A stretch of 24,314 nt of DNA, taken from positions 1-24,314 of the forward strand of contig CAXIUT010000066.1 of the NCBI GenBank assembly GCA_964035545.1, read 5' to 3'. Below the pieces are notes generated by a model. It worked only from the letters and a program-made list of their open reading frames with translations. It was not told the DNA's origin and did not search any database. Positions 20,767-24,314 of this stretch are shown piece by piece. Every line of letters starts with the position of its first letter. Within the stretch, counting starts at the first letter, position 1. Source of the DNA: Bugula neritina. Its lineage: Eukaryota; Bryozoa; Gymnolaemata; Cheilostomatida; Bugulidae. A program made the position numbers and the translations under genes.

Positions 20767-22577
20767 TCAACCTATTTTACTTAAAGCTCTTGATAGTTTA
20801 TGTGCAAACTAATCTACTTAAGCTACACTATCAAATGATAGTACTCCCATTTACTTTTTCATTCCAAAATATCCACTTATTCCTTTCTATTTGCTACAAA
20901 TTATAATTTATCTTCCTTTTTTACTTAATTTTATATCACCTAATTTCAAAGTGGCTATTTTATCTTAATTTTAAAGATGAAGGTAGTAATTAGAAGTTAG
21001 TACTACTACAACTTTAAATATTTTTTTAGAATCAAAATTGTTAGTAGATGTTCTAGAACGATTTAATATTTGTTTTGATTCATACTTTGAATCATTTTTG
21101 CTTTAGTATAATATGTCATTTTACTATTTACTCATAATTGAGCTACTTGTTTTCCATTTTGCTTAATTTCTGTATAAAATGAGATCGTTATTCATTTATA
21201 TAGTTGATAGGAAGATAGTATTTTGGAGGGAATCGCTAAAATCTTGAAGAATTATATCTAATTTATTACTATTTTAGTATCTTATCTATTTTTTACTTTA
21301 CATTATATTGTACAATTCAATAGGTATCATAGTTAGTAGTACTTATATTAGTTATTCTTTTATTTTAGATTAACTATCAGTTTATTTCAAAGTATTTAAT
21401 TTTAAATTCAAGATCTAATTTTGAGAGCAATAGCATTTTTAATAAGCTGTAGTATAGTTAATAAGACATTATTTTAATATTTTTCCTATTTGAGCTTATT
21501 ATTTTGAAAATATTCCCACCATATAAGTTATAACCTTTCCATTAAAGTCATTGATGTACTTTAGATATGCATTTTATCTTTAAATCAAATATTTAACTTA
21601 AAGATATTTGTCTTTAGTTATGTATTGATTTCTAGAACGTATTTATTTAGATATAAATTTACAATCAACTCTTTATTTCTAATTTTGTAATCGACAAATT
21701 ATCATATCTTCCATTTATAGTTATATTCTATCTATCACTCTTATTATTTCTTCTTAGATATATCTTTATCTCTTCTATCTACGTTACTTATCTATCTTAT
21801 CATAAATTTACATTTTCTCCAACATTGCAGCATCTTTTAGTATTATTCTTTGATTATTTTATAAAATTAGGTTCTTTGTTATTTTCTATTCATATTGGAT
21901 TATTTTAGTTTTATTAAAGTTACTTTTTCATCGATATTAAATTAATCCATATCATGATCATCTTCTATTTAATTGATTGAGTCAAGACGTCTTAGAGATT
22001 ATATTTATTGTTTCATTTTGACTTACATAAAGGTGATATATATTTTAAGATTTTATAGTGATTTGATACTGTATAGTTTTAGTTTGTTGTAAAGAAATTT
22101 CATGCATTTAACATGGGGTTTATAGTTTTTTTAATTCATGTTTAAAAAGCTTAGTAAAGAAGTTGAAAAATTAGAAGTATCTTCTGTATTTATTTCATCA
22201 TAAAATTTACTACATATTGACTCTTCATGAAGAGTTATTGTTACTTGTGAAGGTAAACTACTATTAGATTACAATGATGATATAGGTTCCATACTTTTTA
22301 GCTCATTATTATCCTATTAATTTTGTTATTATTAAGCATCCTATAAAATTTAGCGTACATCTAGGAGAGGTTATACTATTTTTGAGTCAATAGGTAGAGA
22401 ATTATCAAGCGATATATTATTTTTGGATCCATTTAAAGACTAGTTTTGAGATCTGTCTAGACTAAAATCAATTTATTAATGATGCCAATCGTTTGTATTC
22501 ATGGTTTCTATTTCATTAAAGAGGTTATTTCTTGCTCGAGAATCAACATCTTACGCAGATGCAAAAGAATCGTCCAT
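20767..22577 (-). CDS. Long helical protein with C-terminal PH-like domain, possible BAR-PH (about 590 aa)
   Basis: ATG at 22577 (MDDSFASAEDVDSRARNNL). Exon 1 is 22577-21924, followed by a 38-nt GT-AG intron (21923-21886), and exon 2 is 21885-20767 ending in TGA. Exons are 654 and 1119 nt, both multiples of three. Residues 1-110 are Ser/Asn/Asp-rich. About 115-450 is a continuous charged helical region (IYDKIDKERREKRERYIEEE), the kind of length and heptad pattern seen in BAR domains. The last 90 residues alternate short strands (KIATLKLGDIKLSKKGREI, GVLSFDS) and end in helix AEVDQFAHKLSRAL, as in a PH domain. BAR-PH is an inference from pattern, not a match to a named family. Its start is 75 bp from the internal telomere block. 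Confidence 0.7.
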
Positions 22578-22645
22578 CTATATATTATATTACTTAAATA
22601 GCTATATTTAACTAACTCTTTAATTTTCTCTTTTTAAATATTATA

Positions 22646-23253
22646 TCATAAAGGGGTTGGGGTTGGGGTTGGGGTTGGGGTTGGGGTTGGGGTTGGGGTT
22701 GGGGTTGGGGTTGGGGTTGGGTGGAAATCTGTGTCATCTCTATATCCTGAACAGTGATAGGTTGCTCTGGTATAGTCATATTTAGGTCTAAGTTAATAAA
22801 AATATACCTTCCACCGAAACAATTTGGGCATCGAGGAATTTGTCCAAGAGCTACTCCATCAGAGCATTTCCAAACTAAATCATCTTTGTTTCCAGACATT
22901 GATTGTAGATTTTTCCTCAAAAGATCTTTTAATTGTTGATTGGAATAATTCTCAAACTTTCTTTTGTATTCATTGAATACTTTCCACTCAGATTAGGTAT
23001 ATCCTCTTGGAACTTTAGGTTATTTTTTAAATTTCTTTTCTCTTAAAGCCTTCTTAGGTGCTGCTTTAACCACTTTCTTTGTCAGTTTAGATGATGCAAT
23101 AGTTTTTTTAACCTTTTTAGCAGGCTTAGAAATAATTGTTTTAACCTTTCTTGTTGATTTTTTGAGTTTTGGAGCTGGTTAGGATCTTTTAGAAGTTTTA
23201 TTTTTCCCTGAATTAGAGGCTAATCTTGAGGATCTTTTGACTACTTTTGCCAT
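22646..23253 (-). CDS. Truncated PARP-type PADR1 zinc-finger gene running into telomeric repeat
   Basis: ATG 23253; exon 1 is 23253-22808, then a 20-nt intron (22807-22788), then exon 2. A Lys-rich N-terminus (residues 1-80) precedes SNQQLKDLLRKNL, SDGVALGQIPRCPNCFGG and YHCSGYRDD. This is the start of the PADR1 zinc-binding domain of poly(ADP-ribose) polymerases, with Cys142, Cys145 and Cys161. The fourth ligand, expected in a W-x-x-C motif soon after, and everything downstream (WGR, catalytic domain) are missing. After His171 the frame enters the telomeric block and codes for 11 Pro-Thr pairs, then Pro-Leu and TGA 22646-22648. Unspliced reading gives a Gln-Pro repeat instead. The 5' part is a genuine gene; the end is a junction product. 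Confidence 0.85.
22653..22721. repeat. Internal telomeric block, (GGGGTT)11.5
   Basis: 69 nt of perfect GGGGTT repeats, with no variant unit, 1.5 kb from the right end. Orientation is that of a right-hand telomere, so it would cap the sequence to its left. The left flank is AT-rich DNA only 75 bp from a gene start, a spacing like the true right end (150 bp). The right flank is coding sequence in the middle of a PADR1 domain. Confidence 0.97.
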
Positions 23254-23339
23254 TAAAATCTAATATAAATATTAAGCGGTCAATTTAGTATTAATTTAAT
23301 ATATTATCAGAATAAATAAGATAACTAAAGGGAAAATAA

Positions 23340-24053
23340 TCAACAAAATTTATTTTTCCTTTCCAGAAATCGATCTTTACTTCCATCAACTCTGAGATCT
23401 TTCATATATATTTTTTGAGAATAATTATTTTTGATTCTAGTTTAAAATTCTATCAACTAATTGAGTTAAAGATGTCCTTTATTATTGAATCTTCTTTTAC
23501 TTTATCCTTTTTTGATTGAATCTTTGATATGACTTCCTTATTAATTTTTCATATTTTTGCCATAGAAAGTGACGAGTTAAGGTACTTTTTTTTATTATTT
23601 TTATTTAGAAAATTTGAATCCATGACCGTAGAGAGTCATGGCAGCATTGAAATTCAAATGATTATTTTTTTTATTTAAACTATTAGAAATAGGTTTGATT
23701 CTAAAGTTATGTTTTTAATGAGATAGATTATTGAAGTAGGCTGTATTTCTCATTTTTTATTCATTTTTTATTTTACTAAATAAATTCTTTTTTGGTTCAA
23801 TAACATCTCTAAATGTTTACTTAGTTAATTGTTCATTAATATTATTTTTTTATTTTTTTTAGTCATCACCGCAATCGATTGATTAGTTTACACTTTATTC
23901 TTATATTTATTCTATAAAATAATTTGTTCCTGCTATGTTTTGATGTTGACTATGGCTCAACATACTATTTTCATATAAACTTTATTATTTCTACTATTCT
24001 TCTTATTAGTTGTTTTTGAAGTTTACATTGGACATGTACTCCTAGAGAGTCAT
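23340..24053 (-). CDS. Subtelomeric hypothetical protein (237 aa)
   Basis: Single exon from ATG 24053 to TGA 23340-23342, 150 bp from the right telomere. The product is Asn/Lys/Gln/Glu-rich: MTLEEYMSNVNFKNN, then a Gln/Glu-rich stretch, a central MTLYGHGFKFSK and a basic C-terminus ending DRFLERKNKFC. The phrase M-T-L occurs at the N-terminus and again near residue 133. I recognise no domain. It is 86 bp upstream of the truncated PARP gene, on the same strand. Codon use with TAA/TAG = Glu looks genuine. Confidence 0.7.
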
Positions 24054-24203
24054 TCCTTTTGTAAATGTAGAACCTGAAACTTCTGACTATTCGCTTTGGA
24101 CTTTACTCATTCAACAAAAATATAAATAAATGTAAAACCGAAATATGTTCTTATTCAAACCAAATTCAATACTGAATATATTAATCAATATTTAAATATT
24201 TAT
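24054..24203. other. Right subtelomeric 5' region
   Basis: 150 bp between the last gene's start codon and the telomere, AT-rich, without repeats. It must contain the promoter of that gene. Confidence 0.6.
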
Positions 24204-24314
24204 GGGGTTGGGGTTGGGGTTGGGGTTGGGGTTGGGGTTGGGGTTGGGGTTGGGGTTGGGGTTGGGGTTGGGGTTGGGGTTGGGGTTGGGGTTGGGGTTG
24301 GGGTTGGGGTTGGG
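24204..24314. repeat. Right telomere, (GGGGTT)n
   Basis: 111 nt, about 18.5 perfect copies of GGGGTT running to the last base. Together with 1-75 it marks the window as a full linear macronuclear chromosome. Confidence 0.97.

Noticed and set aside
22612-22920. Gln-Pro repeat protein encoded by the telomeric block on the minus strand
   Set aside because: It ignores the 20-nt intron 22788-22807. Splicing it restores the PADR1 motif YHCSGYRDD and puts the block in the Pro-Thr frame. The repeat is telomeric DNA, not an evolved protein repeat.
23621-23640. Small palindrome CATGAC...GTCATG
   Set aside because: Six-bp arms inside a coding frame; within chance expectation.
1-24314. CRISPR arrays, tRNA or rRNA genes, insertion sequences, phage or bacterial operons
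   Set aside because: Scanned for repeats, cloverleaf-like segments and transposase motifs; none seen, and the window is eukaryotic. A short tRNA could be missed by eye.

Overview
This window looks like a complete small macronuclear chromosome of a ciliate, probably a peritrich. Both ends are perfect CCCCAA/GGGGTT telomeres (1-75 and 24204-24314). Only TGA works as a stop: every gene model below is interrupted by many TAA and TAG codons. These codons read best as glutamate, not glutamine. They fall where homologues have Glu: position 12 of the second EF-hand loop in both EF-hand genes, and the GYES, RES, FEFN and DDELL motifs of the myotubularin. Conserved Gln positions use CAA/CAG. This is the peritrich nuclear code (NCBI table 30). 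Introns are tiny, mostly 19-25 nt with a few of 32-40 nt, and intergenic gaps are 16-200 bp. All products below are read with TAA/TAG = Glu, so conventional ORF calling shows only fragments.

Layout, left to right: telomere; a telomere-truncated gene fragment and a diverged duplicate of it in an unknown gene (76-1545); a spacer with a perfect hairpin (1546-1989); a small acidic protein (1990-2363); convergently, an RCC1-repeat/coiled-coil protein (2380-4575, minus); divergently, a myotubularin phosphatase (4642-6544); a 1356-aa protein with an adaptor-like helical N-terminus and an alpha-adaptin-like appendage (6743-10833); a Ser/Asn-rich protein with a Cys2-His2 motif (10901-12490); a tandem pair of MBOAT acyltransferases with identical exon lengths (12610-13977, 14127-15493); two EF-hand genes on the minus strand (15530-15829, 16709-17347) flanking an LRR gene with one micro-intron per repeat (15974-16790); a TMEM128-like membrane protein (17526-18104); an 803-aa coiled-coil protein (18202-20713); and, convergently, a helical/PH-like protein (20767-22577, minus).

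At 22653-22721 lies an internal, perfect 69-nt GGGGTT block in the orientation of a right-hand telomere. Beyond it are 1.5 kb with two more minus-strand genes, the first being a PARP-type PADR1 zinc-finger gene cut in mid-domain exactly at the repeat. The simplest reading is a 22.7-kb chromosome ending at 22721, joined (biologically or by assembly) to a 1.5-kb subtelomeric end of another chromosome.

Several genes fit one theme, membrane traffic and phosphoinositides: a myotubularin 3-phosphatase, a clathrin-adaptor-like protein, lysophospholipid acyltransferases and a possible BAR/PH protein. Ciliate chromosomes are not operons, so this grouping may be chance. Gene boundaries rest on manual splicing without transcripts.
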